Assembly (NCBI RefSeq): GCF_052119585.1
Contig: NZ_JBGQOJ010000004.1
Coordinates: forward strand, 1 to 64,000
Length of the DNA stretch: 64,000 bases
Direction: 5' to 3'
From: JBGQOJ01 sp052119585
Lineage (GTDB): Bacteria; Pseudomonadota; Alphaproteobacteria; Rhodobacterales; Rhodobacteraceae
In this document: positions 32,336-42,365 of the stretch, in pieces
How positions within the stretch are numbered: the first letter of the stretch is position 1
Layout: each line of letters opens with the position of its first letter
Position numbers and translations under genes: made by a program
Notes under the pieces: model-generated
What the model was told of the DNA's origin: nothing
What the model saw: the letters and a program-made list of their open reading frames with translations, nothing else
The model's database searches: none

Positions 32336-34111
32336 ATGAAAATGACCACCGAAGAGGCCTTTGTCAAAGTCCTTCAAATGCATGGAATCCAACATGCTTT
32401 CGGCATTATCGGCTCTGCTATGATGCCGATTTCGGATCTGTTTCCGGTTGCCGGAATCAAGTTCTGGGACTGCGCCCATGAATGCAACGCGGGCATGATG
32501 GCTGACGGCTACACCCGCGCCACCGGCAAGATGTCGATGATGGTCGCGCAAAACGGCCCCGGCATCACCAATTTCGTCACCCCCGTCAAAACCGCCTACT
32601 GGAACCATACGCCGCTGCTGCTGGTCACACCGCAGGCCGCAAACAAGACCATCGGTCAGGGTGGCTTTCAGGAGGTCGAACAGATGGCCCTGTTCGAGGA
32701 TATGGTCGCCTATCAGGAAGAGGTCCGCGACCCGTCCCGCATCGCCGAGGTTCTGAACCGCGTGATCCTGCAAGCCAAACGCGCCAGCGCCCCCGCCCAG
32801 ATCAATGTGCCGCGAGATTACTGGACGCAGGTGATCGACATCACCCTGCCCGCGATCGTCGAATTCGAACGCCCCTCGGGTGGCGAGGACGCGTTGCAAC
32901 GCGCCGCAGACCTGCTGTCATCCGCCACATTCCCCGTCATCCTGAACGGCGCGGGCGTCGTGATCGGCGGCGCGATCGCCGCTTCGATGGCGCTGGCTGA
33001 ACGGCTGGATGCGCCTGTGTGCTGTGGCTATCAGCACAACGATGCTTTCCCCGGCTCTCATCCGCTGTCGGTCGGCCCGCTGGGCTATAACGGCTCCAAG
33101 GCCGCGATGGAGCTGATCTCGAAGGCCGATGTCGTGCTGGCGCTTGGCACGCGGCTGAACCCCTTCTCGACCCTGCCGGGTTACGGCATCGACTATTGGC
33201 CCTCGAACGCGGCGATCATTCAGGTCGACATAAACCCCGACCGCATCGGCCTGACCAAACCTGTGACCGTGGGCATCGTCGGGGACGCCAGAAAGGTGGC
33301 GCAGGGCATCCTGTCGCGCCTGTCGGGCGCTGCCGGGGACGCAGGCCGCGCCGACCGTCGGGCACTGGTGTCGCAGACCAAATCCGCATGGGCGCAGGCG
33401 CTGACGTCGATGGACCACGAGGACGACGACGCAGGCACCACCTGGAACGCGCGCGCCCGCGACCGCGAACCGGAAAAGATGTCGCCCCGCATGGCATGGC
33501 GCGCGATCCAGTCGGCCCTGCCCAAGGATGCGATCATCAGTTCCGACATCGGCAACAACTGCGCCATCGGCAACGCCTACCCGACATTTGAGGAGGGGCG
33601 CAAATATCTGGCCCCCGGCCTGTTTGGCCCCTGCGGCTATGGGTTTCCGGCCATCACCGGCGCCAAGATCGGCAGGCCCGATACCCCCGTTGTGGGGTTC
33701 GCAGGCGACGGAGCCTTCGGCATTTCGATGAACGAGATGACCGCCATCGGGCGCGGCGACTGGCCCGCAATCACCATGGTGATCTTCCGCAATTACCAGT
33801 GGGGCGCGGAAAAGCGGAACACGACTTTGTGGTTCGACGACAACTTTGTCGGCACCGAACTGAACCAAAGCGTCAGCTATGCCGCAATTGCGCAGGCCTG
33901 TGGGCTGAAGGGCGTTCAGGTCAGCACAATGTCCGGCCTGACAGATGCTTTGGCCACCGCGGTCACGGCCCAGAATGACGGCGTGACAACCTTCATAGAA
34001 ATCCTTCTCAATCAGGAACTGGGAGAGCCGTTCCGCCGCGACGCGATGAAAAAGCCGGTCTCTGTCGCGGGCATCGACCCCGCCGACATGCGCGTTCAGG
34101 CGGCCGGATAA
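32336..34111 (+). CDS. xsc: Sulfoacetaldehyde acetyltransferase
   Basis: The 591-residue ThDP enzyme converts sulfoacetaldehyde plus phosphate to acetyl phosphate and sulfite. Visible features: N-terminal TTEEAFVKVLQMHGIQHAFGIIGSAMMPISDLF, catalytic-Glu region FWDCAHECNAGMMADGYTRATG, middle domain, and the ThDP/Mg signature GDGAFGISMNEM...NYQWGAEKRNT. Ribosome site GGAG seven bases ahead. Directly followed, with no gap, by ackA. It is the central step joining tpa to acetyl metabolism. Confidence 0.95.
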   Translation: MKMTTEEAFVKVLQMHGIQHAFGIIGSAMMPISDLFPVAGIKFWDCAHECNAGMMADGYTRATGKMSMMVAQNGPGITNFVTPVKTAYWNHTPLLLVTPQAANKTIGQGGFQEVEQMALFEDMVAYQEEVRDPSRIAEVLNRVILQAKRASAPAQINVPRDYWTQVIDITLPAIVEFERPSGGEDALQRAADLLSSATFPVILNGAGVVIGGAIAASMALAERLDAPVCCGYQHNDAFPGSHPLSVGPLGYNGSKAAMELISKADVVLALGTRLNPFSTLPGYGIDYWPSNAAIIQVDINPDRIGLTKPVTVGIVGDARKVAQGILSRLSGAAGDAGRADRRALVSQTKSAWAQALTSMDHEDDDAGTTWNARARDREPEKMSPRMAWRAIQSALPKDAIISSDIGNNCAIGNAYPTFEEGRKYLAPGLFGPCGYGFPAITGAKIGRPDTPVVGFAGDGAFGISMNEMTAIGRGDWPAITMVIFRNYQWGAEKRNTTLWFDDNFVGTELNQSVSYAAIAQACGLKGVQVSTMSGLTDALATAVTAQNDGVTTFIEILLNQELGEPFRRDAMKKPVSVAGIDPADMRVQAAG

Positions 34112-35278
34112 GTGACAAACAAGGCGGATATCCTGGTTATCAACACGGGGTCCTCCTCGATCAAATTCGCTATTTTTTCGGATGAGCTGACCGAAAAACT
34201 TAAGGGAAGCGCCGTCGAGATTGGCGGCGCCTCGCATTTTTCCATCACGGGTCTGGAACAGGCGGGCACGAAACAGGATGTCGATCTGCCCGACCATCGC
34301 GCCGCCCTGTCCCATATCCTGAACGCCCTGACATCGCGGGGCATAGCACCGGCGCACTTGCGTGCCGCAGCGCACCGCGTCGTGCATGGCGGGCCGCATC
34401 TGACCGCCCCCATGGCGCTGACACAGGACGCGTTGACCAAAATCGCCGCGTGCTCTGCGCTTGCGCCGTTGCACAACCCGCACCAACTGGGCGCGATCCG
34501 CGCCCTGTCCGATCTGGCGCCGGACCTGCCGCAATACGCCAGCTTCGACACCGCCTTTCACGCGACCAATTCCGCCGTCGCCCGCCGCTATGCCATCCCC
34601 GACACCGCCGAAACCGACGGCATTCTGCGCTACGGCTTTCACGGGCTAAGCTACGCCAGCCTGTGCCATGCCCTGCCCCGGATCAGCGGTGCCGCCCTGC
34701 CCGCGCGCGTGCTGGCGTTTCATCTTGGAAACGGTGCCAGCATCTGCGCGATCCGACACGGAAAATCCGTGGCCACGACAATGGGATACTCGCCGCTGGA
34801 AGGGCTGACCATGGGCACCCGCGCAGGCAGCATCGACGCCAATGCCGCCCTGAAACTGGCACAGGATCACGGCATCCCCCGCGCCCGCGCGATCCTGAAC
34901 AACGAAAGCGGATTGCTGGGGTTGTCCGGCTTGACCTCGGATATGCGCGCCCTGATCGCCGAAGGGTCAAGCGCCAGCGCCTTTGCGATCGAGCATTTCA
35001 TCTACTGGGCCATCCGCCACGCAGGGTCCATGATCGCCGCCATGGGCGGGGTAGACGCGATGGTTTTCACCGGCGGCATCGGCGAACACGCGGCCCCCGT
35101 GCGCAGCGGCATCGCCAGGGGCTTCGGCTGGCTGGGCGCACAGATCGACGACGCGGCGAACGCCGCGCACCGGCAGCAGCTTCACGCGCGCGCGTCTGGA
35201 ATCGGCATCTGGATCGTCCCCGCGATGGAGGAACGCCAGATCGCAAGCGACGCCCTGACCCTGATGGGCGGGCCATGA
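34112..35278 (+). CDS. ackA: Acetate kinase
   Basis: The 388-residue ASKHA-fold kinase has ILVINTGSSSIKFAIF, AHRVVHGG, FDTAFHATNS, YGFHGLSYA, HLGNGASICAI, GYSPLEGLTMGTR and FTGGIGEHAAPVR. It interconverts acetyl phosphate and acetate with ATP. It begins with GTG immediately after the xsc stop codon, so the two are co-translated. Here it would conserve the acetyl phosphate made by Xsc as ATP, or drain the excess. Confidence 0.94.
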   Translation: MTNKADILVINTGSSSIKFAIFSDELTEKLKGSAVEIGGASHFSITGLEQAGTKQDVDLPDHRAALSHILNALTSRGIAPAHLRAAAHRVVHGGPHLTAPMALTQDALTKIAACSALAPLHNPHQLGAIRALSDLAPDLPQYASFDTAFHATNSAVARRYAIPDTAETDGILRYGFHGLSYASLCHALPRISGAALPARVLAFHLGNGASICAIRHGKSVATTMGYSPLEGLTMGTRAGSIDANAALKLAQDHGIPRARAILNNESGLLGLSGLTSDMRALIAEGSSASAFAIEHFIYWAIRHAGSMIAAMGGVDAMVFTGGIGEHAAPVRSGIARGFGWLGAQIDDAANAAHRQQLHARASGIGIWIVPAMEERQIASDALTLMGGP

Positions 35279-35285
35279 CGCACGC

Positions 35286-36149
35286 TTACCCCATTGCCAA
35301 TGTCAGCACCGTAGCCGCCACAATATCGTCCACCGCAGCCCCCCGCGACAGATCGCACACCGGACGGCGAAAGCCTTGCAGCATCGGCCCGACCGCTTGT
35401 GCGCCGGCCAGTTGCTGGCACAGCTTGTATCCGATGTTTCCCGCATCCAGTGTCGGAAAGATCAGCACATTCGCATCGCCGCCGCGCACGCCCTTCTTCA
35501 CCGCAATGCCCGCAGACAATGCCGCATCCGCCTGCACCGGCCCGACCACGTCCAGCCCGTCCAGTAAGGCCACCGCGTCACGCACAAGATCAACGCTTGG
35601 TCCGGCACCGGAGTCCAACGTCGAGAACGACAGCATCGCAACCCGCGCCGCGCCCAACAATGCCTGCGCCGACCGCGCCGAGGCCCGCGCAATGCCCGCC
35701 AGCTCTGCCGCGTCGGGGGCCACATTGACCGCGCAATCGGCAAAGACCAATTCGCGCCCGTCCGGAAACACCATCAGAAAGAACGACGAAGGCGCGGCAA
35801 CGCCCTGTGCCATGCCGATGACGATCCCTGCCGCCTCGATCACGCGGCGCGTCGGGTTGGCCGCCCCTGCGACCATGGCGTCCGCCTCGTTTGCCGCGAC
35901 CATCGCCGCCGCGCGAAACAGCGGTTTTTCCAACATCCTGCGCGCCAGACTTTCCTTGATGCCCCGCACCGACATCAACGCCGCGACATGCGCCGCACTG
36001 GCCACATCCGGTATCCTGACCGGCGTCGCCAGACCCTGCGCCGTCAATCGGCGGGCGGCTTCAATGATCCGCTCATCCTGCGCCTCGGGGAAAACGACGC
36101 GCCGGGGTGCGGCACGCGCCGCGTCATATGCTCTGTCCAGAACGGTCAT
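35286..36149 (-). CDS. pta: Phosphate acetyltransferase (short form)
   Basis: The 287-residue enzyme carries Pta signatures: RVVFPEAQDERIIEAARRL, EADAMVAGAANPTRRVIEAA, VFADCAVNVAPDA, ARVAMLSFSTLDSG, PVQADAALS and FPTLDAGNIGYKLCQQL. It converts acetyl phosphate to acetyl-CoA. It is shorter than the usual 320-330 residues, mainly in the N-terminal third. Unusually, it points toward ackA (7 bases between stop codons) rather than following xsc in an operon. Its start lies about 160 bases from the divergent soeA. Confidence 0.92.
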   Translation of the reverse strand: MTVLDRAYDAARAAPRRVVFPEAQDERIIEAARRLTAQGLATPVRIPDVASAAHVAALMSVRGIKESLARRMLEKPLFRAAAMVAANEADAMVAGAANPTRRVIEAAGIVIGMAQGVAAPSSFFLMVFPDGRELVFADCAVNVAPDAAELAGIARASARSAQALLGAARVAMLSFSTLDSGAGPSVDLVRDAVALLDGLDVVGPVQADAALSAGIAVKKGVRGGDANVLIFPTLDAGNIGYKLCQQLAGAQAVGPMLQGFRRPVCDLSRGAAVDDIVAATVLTLAMG

Positions 36150-36311
36150 GCGATCCTCTCCCGTGCAGGGTATATCACGTCAACCATCCGCCGCCGCGTC
36201 AACCCCTGCCGGTCGAACCCCTGACCGAAAACCGGAAAATCCGGCAACTGCACACTGGCAATCCCGCGCGAAATTGATACACAATAGATACACTTCAACC
36301 CGAGGGGTCGC

Positions 36312-39155
36312 ATGACGCATCACCAGCCGCAAATCGACACCTCGCCAAGCGTCTCGGACGAGATCCGCAAGACGACCTGCTATATGTGCGCCTGCCGTTG
36401 CGGCATCAACGTCCATATGAAGGCACAGCCCGATGGCAAGATGAAGGTCGCCTATATCGAGGGCAACCGCGACCACCCCGTGAACAAGGGCGTCCTGTGC
36501 GCCAAGGGCAGCGCCGGCATCATGCAGGTCAACGCCCCCTCACGGCTGCGGGCACCGCTGAAACGGGTCGGGCCGCGCGGGTCGGGCGAGTTCGAGGAAA
36601 TCTGCTGGGACGAGGCGCTGGACATCGCGCAGGGCTGGCTGGAACCGATCCGCCGCAACAATCCCGAAAAGCTGGCGTTCTTTACCGGCCGCGACCAGTC
36701 GCAATCCTTCACCAGTTTCTGGGCGCAGGGCTTTGGCACCCCGAACTATGCCGCGCACGGTGGGTTCTGTTCGGTCAACATGGCCGCCGCGGGCATCTAC
36801 ACCATGGGCGGCGCATTCTGGGAATTCGGCCAGCCCGACTGGGACCGGACCAAGCTGTTCATGATCTTCGGCGTGGCCGAGGATCACGACAGCAACCCGA
36901 TCAAGATGGGGCTGGCAAAGCTGAAGGCACGCGGCGCAAAGGTCATTGGTGTCAATCCGATCCGGTCGGGCTATAATGCCATTGCCGACGAATGGGTCGG
37001 CATCACCCCCGGCACCGACGGGCTGCTGATCCTGGCCCTGATCCACGAGCTGATGAAGGCGGGTAAGGTCGACCTTGACTATCTTGCGCGGCTGACCAAT
37101 GCGCCGGTGCTGGTCAACGGCGACGCCAAATCCCCCGACCACGGGCTGTTTCTGAAAGACGACCACGGCAAGCCGCTGGTCATTGACCGCAACACGGGCA
37201 AACCGGCACCGTTCGATCGGCAGGGCATCAAACCCGACCTTGCCGCGACCTATCGCAAGGCAGGCGTCACGCACCGCCCCGTGTTTCACCTGATGGCCGA
37301 CCGCTATCTCGACCCGCGATATGCCCCCGAGGCCGTGGCGGACCGGTGCGGTATCAGCGCTATCCGCATCAAACGGCTTGCCGCCGAAATCGCCCGCGTC
37401 GCCTTTGACGAAGCGATAGAGATCGACCAGCCCTGGACCGATTTCCGCGGCGAACGGCACGAAAAGATGACAGGTCGCCCGGTCAGCTTTCACGCCATGC
37501 GAGGGATCAGCGCCCATTCCAACGGCTTTCAGACCGCACGCGCCCTGCATGTCCTGCAAATCCTGCTTGGCACGGTCGAGGTTCCGGGCGGCTTCCGCTT
37601 TAAACCGCCCTATCCAAAACCGCCGTCCGCCCACCCCAAGCCGCATTGCAAGGTCACCCCCGGTGGCCCGCTTGACGGTCCGCACCTGGGCTTTGTCGAT
37701 GGCCCCGACGATCTTGCGCTGAAGGACGACGGCACACCGGCCCGCATCGACAAGGCCTTCACCTGGGAAAACCCGATGTCGGCGCACGGGTTGATGCATA
37801 TGGTGATCTCGAATGCCCACGCGGGCGATCCCTACAAGATCGACACCTTGTTTCTGTATATGGCGAACATGTCGTGGAATTCGTCGATGAACACCGGCGG
37901 TGTTGCCAAAATGCTGACCGACACCGACAAGAACGGTGATTATGTGATCCCGCGCATCATCTACTCCGATGCCTATAGCTCGGAAATGGTGGCCTACGCC
38001 GACCTGATCCTGCCCGACACCACCTATCTGGAACGCCATGACTGCATCAGCCTGCTGGACCGCCCGATATCCGAGGCCGACGCCGTTGCCGACGCCATTC
38101 GCTGGCCGGTGGTCGAACCGGACCGCGACGTGCGCGGCTTTCAGTCGGTGCTGGTCGATCTGGGGGCGCGGCTGAAATTACCGGGCTTCGTGAACGAGGA
38201 CGGCAGCGCCAGATACAAAGACTACGCCGACTACATCGTGAACCACCAACGCCGCCCCGGCATCGGGCCACTGGCCGGTTGGCGCGTCGGCGAAAAAGGC
38301 CCGCAGGGCGGGCGCGGCGAACCGAACGAGGCGCAACTGGACAGCTATATCGCCAACGGCGGTTTCTGGGTGGAACATGTCCCGACCGAGGCGGCGTTCT
38401 ACAAACCGTGGAACATGGCCTATCAGACCTGGGCCGTCGAAAAAGGCTTTTATGACGCGCCCCGACCCTACATCTTTCAGCTTTATGTCGAACCGATGCG
38501 CAAGTTCCAGCTGGCCGCAGAAGGCCACGGATTGCGCCAGCCTCCCGACCATCTGCGCGAACGGATAAAAGCCACCCTTGACCCCCTGCCGATCTGGTAT
38601 CCGCCATTCGAGGACGGCCACGTCGATCCGGTTGAATATCCCATCCACGCGCTGACCCAGCGCCCCATGGCGATGTATCATTCGTGGGGCGGACAGAACG
38701 CGTGGCTGCGCCAGATCCACGGACATAACCCGCTTTATATCCCCACCGGGTTATGGGCGGAAAACGGGTTTACGGACGGTGACTGGGCCGAGGTCACATC
38801 GACGCATGGCAGCATTACCGTGCCCGTCGCCCTGATGGACGCGCTGAACGCGAATACGGTCTGGACCTGGAACGCCATCGGCAAACGCAAGGGCGCCTGG
38901 GCGCTGGACAAGGACGCGCCCGAGGCCACAAAGGGCTTTCTGCTGAACCATCTGATCCACGAATTGCTGCCGCCCAAGGGCGACGGGTTACGCTGGGCCA
39001 ACTCTGACCCCGTGACGGGACAAGCCGCGTGGTTCGACCTGCGCGTCAAGATCAGGAAAGTTCCCGCACCGGCGGAATCGCATCCGGTGCTGCCCGAACT
39101 GAAGTCCCCCGTCGGCAAAGGCCCCGACAGTCTGGAATGGAAGGTTGGCAAATGA
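36312..39155 (+). CDS. soeA: Cytoplasmic sulfite dehydrogenase, molybdopterin subunit
   Basis: The 947-residue DMSO-reductase-family protein has an N-terminal [4Fe-4S] motif CYMCACRCGINVHM...GVLCAKG (residues about 22-65) and a bis-MGD catalytic body including AHGGFCSVNMAAAGIY and a C-terminal molydopterin dinucleotide-binding domain (PIHALTQRPMAMYHSWGGQ, PTGLWAENGFTDGDWAEV). There is no twin-arginine signal, so it acts in the cytoplasm. Overlapping FeS and DmsC-type membrane genes identify the SoeABC type. It oxidises sulfite released by Xsc and CuyA to sulfate, feeding quinone. Confidence 0.9.
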   Translation: MTHHQPQIDTSPSVSDEIRKTTCYMCACRCGINVHMKAQPDGKMKVAYIEGNRDHPVNKGVLCAKGSAGIMQVNAPSRLRAPLKRVGPRGSGEFEEICWDEALDIAQGWLEPIRRNNPEKLAFFTGRDQSQSFTSFWAQGFGTPNYAAHGGFCSVNMAAAGIYTMGGAFWEFGQPDWDRTKLFMIFGVAEDHDSNPIKMGLAKLKARGAKVIGVNPIRSGYNAIADEWVGITPGTDGLLILALIHELMKAGKVDLDYLARLTNAPVLVNGDAKSPDHGLFLKDDHGKPLVIDRNTGKPAPFDRQGIKPDLAATYRKAGVTHRPVFHLMADRYLDPRYAPEAVADRCGISAIRIKRLAAEIARVAFDEAIEIDQPWTDFRGERHEKMTGRPVSFHAMRGISAHSNGFQTARALHVLQILLGTVEVPGGFRFKPPYPKPPSAHPKPHCKVTPGGPLDGPHLGFVDGPDDLALKDDGTPARIDKAFTWENPMSAHGLMHMVISNAHAGDPYKIDTLFLYMANMSWNSSMNTGGVAKMLTDTDKNGDYVIPRIIYSDAYSSEMVAYADLILPDTTYLERHDCISLLDRPISEADAVADAIRWPVVEPDRDVRGFQSVLVDLGARLKLPGFVNEDGSARYKDYADYIVNHQRRPGIGPLAGWRVGEKGPQGGRGEPNEAQLDSYIANGGFWVEHVPTEAAFYKPWNMAYQTWAVEKGFYDAPRPYIFQLYVEPMRKFQLAAEGHGLRQPPDHLRERIKATLDPLPIWYPPFEDGHVDPVEYPIHALTQRPMAMYHSWGGQNAWLRQIHGHNPLYIPTGLWAENGFTDGDWAEVTSTHGSITVPVALMDALNANTVWTWNAIGKRKGAWALDKDAPEATKGFLLNHLIHELLPPKGDGLRWANSDPVTGQAAWFDLRVKIRKVPAPAESHPVLPELKSPVGKGPDSLEWKVGK

Positions 39156-39901
39156 CCCTGCTACCGGACCACACCACCAAAAAGCTTGGCCTTGTGATCG
39201 ACCTTGATACTTGCGTCGGGTGTCATGCCTGCGTGATCAGCTGCAAGGGGTGGAACACCGAAAACCACGGCGCGCCCCTATCCGATCAGGAGCCTTATGG
39301 CGCCGATCCGTCCGGCACGTTTCTGAACCGCGTCCACAGCTATGAGGTGACGCCGGACACGGGCGCGGCTCAGCTTGTCCATTTTCCCAAATCCTGCCTG
39401 CATTGCGAAGACGCGCCCTGCGTCACCGTCTGCCCCACCGGGGCCAGTTATAAACGCGTCGAGGACGGCATCGTTCTGGTGAACGAGGACGCCTGCATCG
39501 GCTGCGGGCTTTGCGCCTGGGCCTGCCCCTATGGCGCGCGCGAAATGGACGCGGCGGCGGGCGTGATGAAGAAATGCACACTGTGCGTCGACCGCATCTA
39601 TAACGAAAACCTGCCAGAGGTGGACCGCGTGCCCGCCTGCGTGCGCACCTGTCCCGCAGGCGCGCGGCACTTCGGCGATCTGGGCGACGAGGACAGCGAT
39701 GTGTCAAAACTCGTCGCATCGCGCGGCGGCTTTGACCTGATGCCGGACCTCGGCACAAAGCCCGTCAACAAATACCTGCCCCCCCGCCCGAAAGACGCGT
39801 GGAGCGGCGAGATCGACATCCTGGCCCCCCTGCTGGACCCCGTCGCCGCGACGCCAAAGGGCTTTCTTGGCTGGCTGGACAAAACACTGGACCGCCTCTG
39901 A
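39152..39901 (+). CDS. soeB: Sulfite dehydrogenase iron-sulfur subunit
   Basis: The 249-residue DmsB-type ferredoxin subunit contains four cysteine clusters: CVGCHACVISCKGWN, CLHCEDAPCVTVCPTGAS, CIGCGLCAWACPYGAR and CTLCVDRI with CVRTCPAGAR. These would carry electrons from SoeA to SoeC. The ATG at 39152 overlaps the soeA stop; the longer reading frame from 39029 is internal to soeA. Confidence 0.92.
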   Translation: MTLLPDHTTKKLGLVIDLDTCVGCHACVISCKGWNTENHGAPLSDQEPYGADPSGTFLNRVHSYEVTPDTGAAQLVHFPKSCLHCEDAPCVTVCPTGASYKRVEDGIVLVNEDACIGCGLCAWACPYGAREMDAAAGVMKKCTLCVDRIYNENLPEVDRVPACVRTCPAGARHFGDLGDEDSDVSKLVASRGGFDLMPDLGTKPVNKYLPPRPKDAWSGEIDILAPLLDPVAATPKGFLGWLDKTLDRL

Positions 39902-40776
39902 TGCATCCCGCACCGTCGATTATCCTGTTCACCGTCCTTTCGGGCCTTGGCTTCGGCCTTCTGGCGTTTCTCGGGCTGGGGTTTCCCCCTGTCACCGGGG
40001 GCGTGGCCTTTGCGTTTTTCACCATTGCCTATCTGCTGGCGCTCGGCGGGCTTGCCGCGTCGGCGTTCCACCTTGGCCACCCCGAACGCGTGCGTCTGGC
40101 CTTTTCGCAGTGGCGCACAAGCTGGCTCAGCCGCGAGGCATGGCTGTCGGCCATAACCCTTGTGGTCATGGCGATCTATGGCGCGGGCACGGTGTTCTTC
40201 GACACAGCCCTTGCCCCGCTTGGCTATCTTGGCGCGGCGCTGTCGCTGACCACCGTCTTTGCAACGTCCATGATCTACGCCCAGCTGAAAACCGTGCCGC
40301 GCTGGAACCACTGGACCACGCCTGCGTTGTTTCTGGCGATGTCGCTGGCAGGCGGCGCGGCGTTGTCCAGCAAAACAACCGTTGCGGGCGCTTTGCTGCT
40401 GGTTGCGGGCGGGGTGCAAATCGCCGCTTGGGTGATCGGTGACACTGCCTTCAAATCGCGCGGGCCGACCATCGAATCCGCAACCGGACTGGGCCACATG
40501 GGCCGCGTTCGCGCGTTCGAGCCCCCCCATACCGGCACCAATTACCTGATGCGCGAAATGATCCACCAGATCGGCCGCAAGCACGCGCGGAAACTGCGCA
40601 TCATCGGTGCCACACTGGGCTTTGCCCTGCCTGCGGCCCTTCTGCTGGGGTTTCCGGCCAGCCATATTCTGGCCGTGCCCGCCCTGATCAGCCACATCGC
40701 CGGGGCCGTGACCCTGCGCTGGTTGTTCTTCGCAGAGGCCGAACATACGGTCGGGCTGTATTACGGCAAACGCTAA
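39901..40776 (+). CDS. soeC: Sulfite dehydrogenase membrane anchor (DmsC family)
   Basis: The 291-residue integral membrane protein has about eight hydrophobic helices and the DmsC-type stretches ASAFHLGHPERVRLAFSQWRTSWLSREAW and GHMGRVRAFEPPHTG. It anchors SoeAB and passes electrons to the quinone pool. The ATG shares one base with the soeB stop. It closes a three-gene operon next to the taurine genes. Confidence 0.9.
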   Translation: MHPAPSIILFTVLSGLGFGLLAFLGLGFPPVTGGVAFAFFTIAYLLALGGLAASAFHLGHPERVRLAFSQWRTSWLSREAWLSAITLVVMAIYGAGTVFFDTALAPLGYLGAALSLTTVFATSMIYAQLKTVPRWNHWTTPALFLAMSLAGGAALSSKTTVAGALLLVAGGVQIAAWVIGDTAFKSRGPTIESATGLGHMGRVRAFEPPHTGTNYLMREMIHQIGRKHARKLRIIGATLGFALPAALLLGFPASHILAVPALISHIAGAVTLRWLFFAEAEHTVGLYYGKR

Positions 40777-41577
40777 CTAGCGCCTTTGGGGCCGCAGCAC
40801 GCGCAGCACCGTCGCCGCCGAAAAGGCAAGCGCCGCCACCGACACGATGCCGGGGCCGGCAGGCGTATCGAACGCCAGCGAGACCCACAGCCCCCCGGCC
40901 ACGGCCACGGCCCCTATCGCGACGGCAAGACCCGCCATCGCCTCTGGCGTGCGGGAAAACCCGCGCGCGGTGGCAGCGGGAATGATCAACATCGCGGCAA
41001 TCAGCAAGGCGCCGACAACCTTGATCGCCACGGCCACCACAACCGCCAGCGCGACGGTCAGAACCAGCCGTTCCCTCTTGGGGTCTATGCCCGACGCATG
41101 GGCCAGATCCTCGTTCAGCGTTGAGGTCAACAGCGCGGACCAGCGCCAGACCAAAAGCGCGGCGACCGAAATCGCCCCGCCCCAGATCACCGCCAGATCC
41201 CCCTTGGACACGGCAAGGATGTCGCCGAACAAAAACGCAGACAGATCCACCCGCACCCCGTGCAGGAACGACACCGCAACCAGCCCTAGCGCCAATGCCG
41301 AATGTGCCAGCACCCCCAGCGTTGTGTCCATCGCATGGCCGCGCCCCGCCAGCGTGGACACAACCAACGCCATCAACAACGCCACCGCCAGCGTCCCCCA
41401 GATGATCGACACCCCGAACCCCAGCGCCAATGCCACCCCAAGGATCGACGCATGCGCCGTCGCGTCGCCGAAATAGGCCATCCGCCGCCAGACTACAAAG
41501 CAGCCCAAAGGCCCCGCCGCCAGTGCAACACCAAGCCCGGCAAGTCCGGCACGGATCAGAAAATCGTCCAGCATCAA
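40777..41577 (-). CDS. znuB: Zinc ABC transporter permease
   Basis: The 266-residue ABC-3 family permease has about eight membrane helices and the signatures GPLGCFVVWRRMAYFGDATAHASILGVAL and LLIAAMLIIPAATARGFSRTPEAM. It is the membrane channel for Zn import, paired with ZnuC (4-base overlap) and the divergent ZnuA. Confidence 0.92.
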   Translation of the reverse strand: MMLDDFLIRAGLAGLGVALAAGPLGCFVVWRRMAYFGDATAHASILGVALALGFGVSIIWGTLAVALLMALVVSTLAGRGHAMDTTLGVLAHSALALGLVAVSFLHGVRVDLSAFLFGDILAVSKGDLAVIWGGAISVAALLVWRWSALLTSTLNEDLAHASGIDPKRERLVLTVALAVVVAVAIKVVGALLIAAMLIIPAATARGFSRTPEAMAGLAVAIGAVAVAGGLWVSLAFDTPAGPGIVSVAALAFSAATVLRVLRPQRR

Positions 41578-42365
41578 TGCGCTTCCTCGTGGTCGTGGTG
41601 ATCATGGTGCCCTGCGGCGTGCGGCTCGTGGCCGGGGTGGGCATGGTCGTGCGTGTGGTCGTGATCGTGGTCATGGGCATGCTGATACAACGCCAGTGCC
41701 CCGCCCGTTCCCAACCCAAACAAGGCCCGGTATTCGGGCGCCGCCGACACCACCGTCGGCGCGCCTTCGCAACAGATATGGCCGTTCAGACAGATCACGC
41801 GGTCGGACGCGCTCATCACCACATGCAGATCATGGCTGACCATCAGAACCGCGCAGCCGGTGTCGCGCCGCACCTCTTCGATCAAACGATAGAACGACGC
41901 CACACCGGGTTGATCCAGCGCCTGCGTCGGTTCGTCCAGCACCAGAATTTCGGGGTTCGCCAACAGGGCGCGCGCCAGCAGAACACGCTGGAACTGCCCG
42001 CCGGACAGCGCCGTCATCTGGCGGTCTTCCATGCCGTCGACACCGACACGGCCCAACACCTTTGCCACAACCCGATCGGTTTGCCGCACCGGCAATGACA
42101 GAAACCGCCGCACGGGCATCGGCAGGGTCGCGTCGATCGTCAAACGCTGGGGCACATAGCCCACCCGCAACCCGGCCTTGCGTAAAATCCGCCCGCCGCT
42201 TGGCTTTTGCACCCCCAGAAGCGCCCTTAGAAAGGTCGACTTGCCAGAGCCGTTGGGGCCGACCACGGTCACGATCTCGCCTGCGGAAATCGCGAAATCC
42301 ACATGCGACAGAACCGGCGTCCCGCCATAGCTGACGCTCATATCCTGCGTTGAAATCAGGCTCAT
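41574..42365 (-). CDS. znuC: Zinc ABC transporter ATPase with His-rich tail
   Basis: The 263-residue ABC ATPase has Walker A GPNGSGKST, ALSGGQFQRVLLARAL, ILVLDEPTQALD and MVSHDLHVVMS. The last about 35 residues are a run of His/Asp pairs (HDHDHDHTHDHAHPGHEPH type), a likely zinc-binding tail. ATG at 42365 overlaps the zur stop by four bases; longer frames upstream are within zur. Energises zinc import. Confidence 0.92.
   Translation of the reverse strand: MSLISTQDMSVSYGGTPVLSHVDFAISAGEIVTVVGPNGSGKSTFLRALLGVQKPSGGRILRKAGLRVGYVPQRLTIDATLPMPVRRFLSLPVRQTDRVVAKVLGRVGVDGMEDRQMTALSGGQFQRVLLARALLANPEILVLDEPTQALDQPGVASFYRLIEEVRRDTGCAVLMVSHDLHVVMSASDRVICLNGHICCEGAPTVVSAAPEYRALFGLGTGGALALYQHAHDHDHDHTHDHAHPGHEPHAAGHHDHHDHEEAH

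Noticed and set aside
34450..36315. 621-codon plus-strand frame across ackA and pta
   Set aside because: Runs through two recognised genes in the wrong frame or strand; composition is low-complexity Arg/Pro/Ser.
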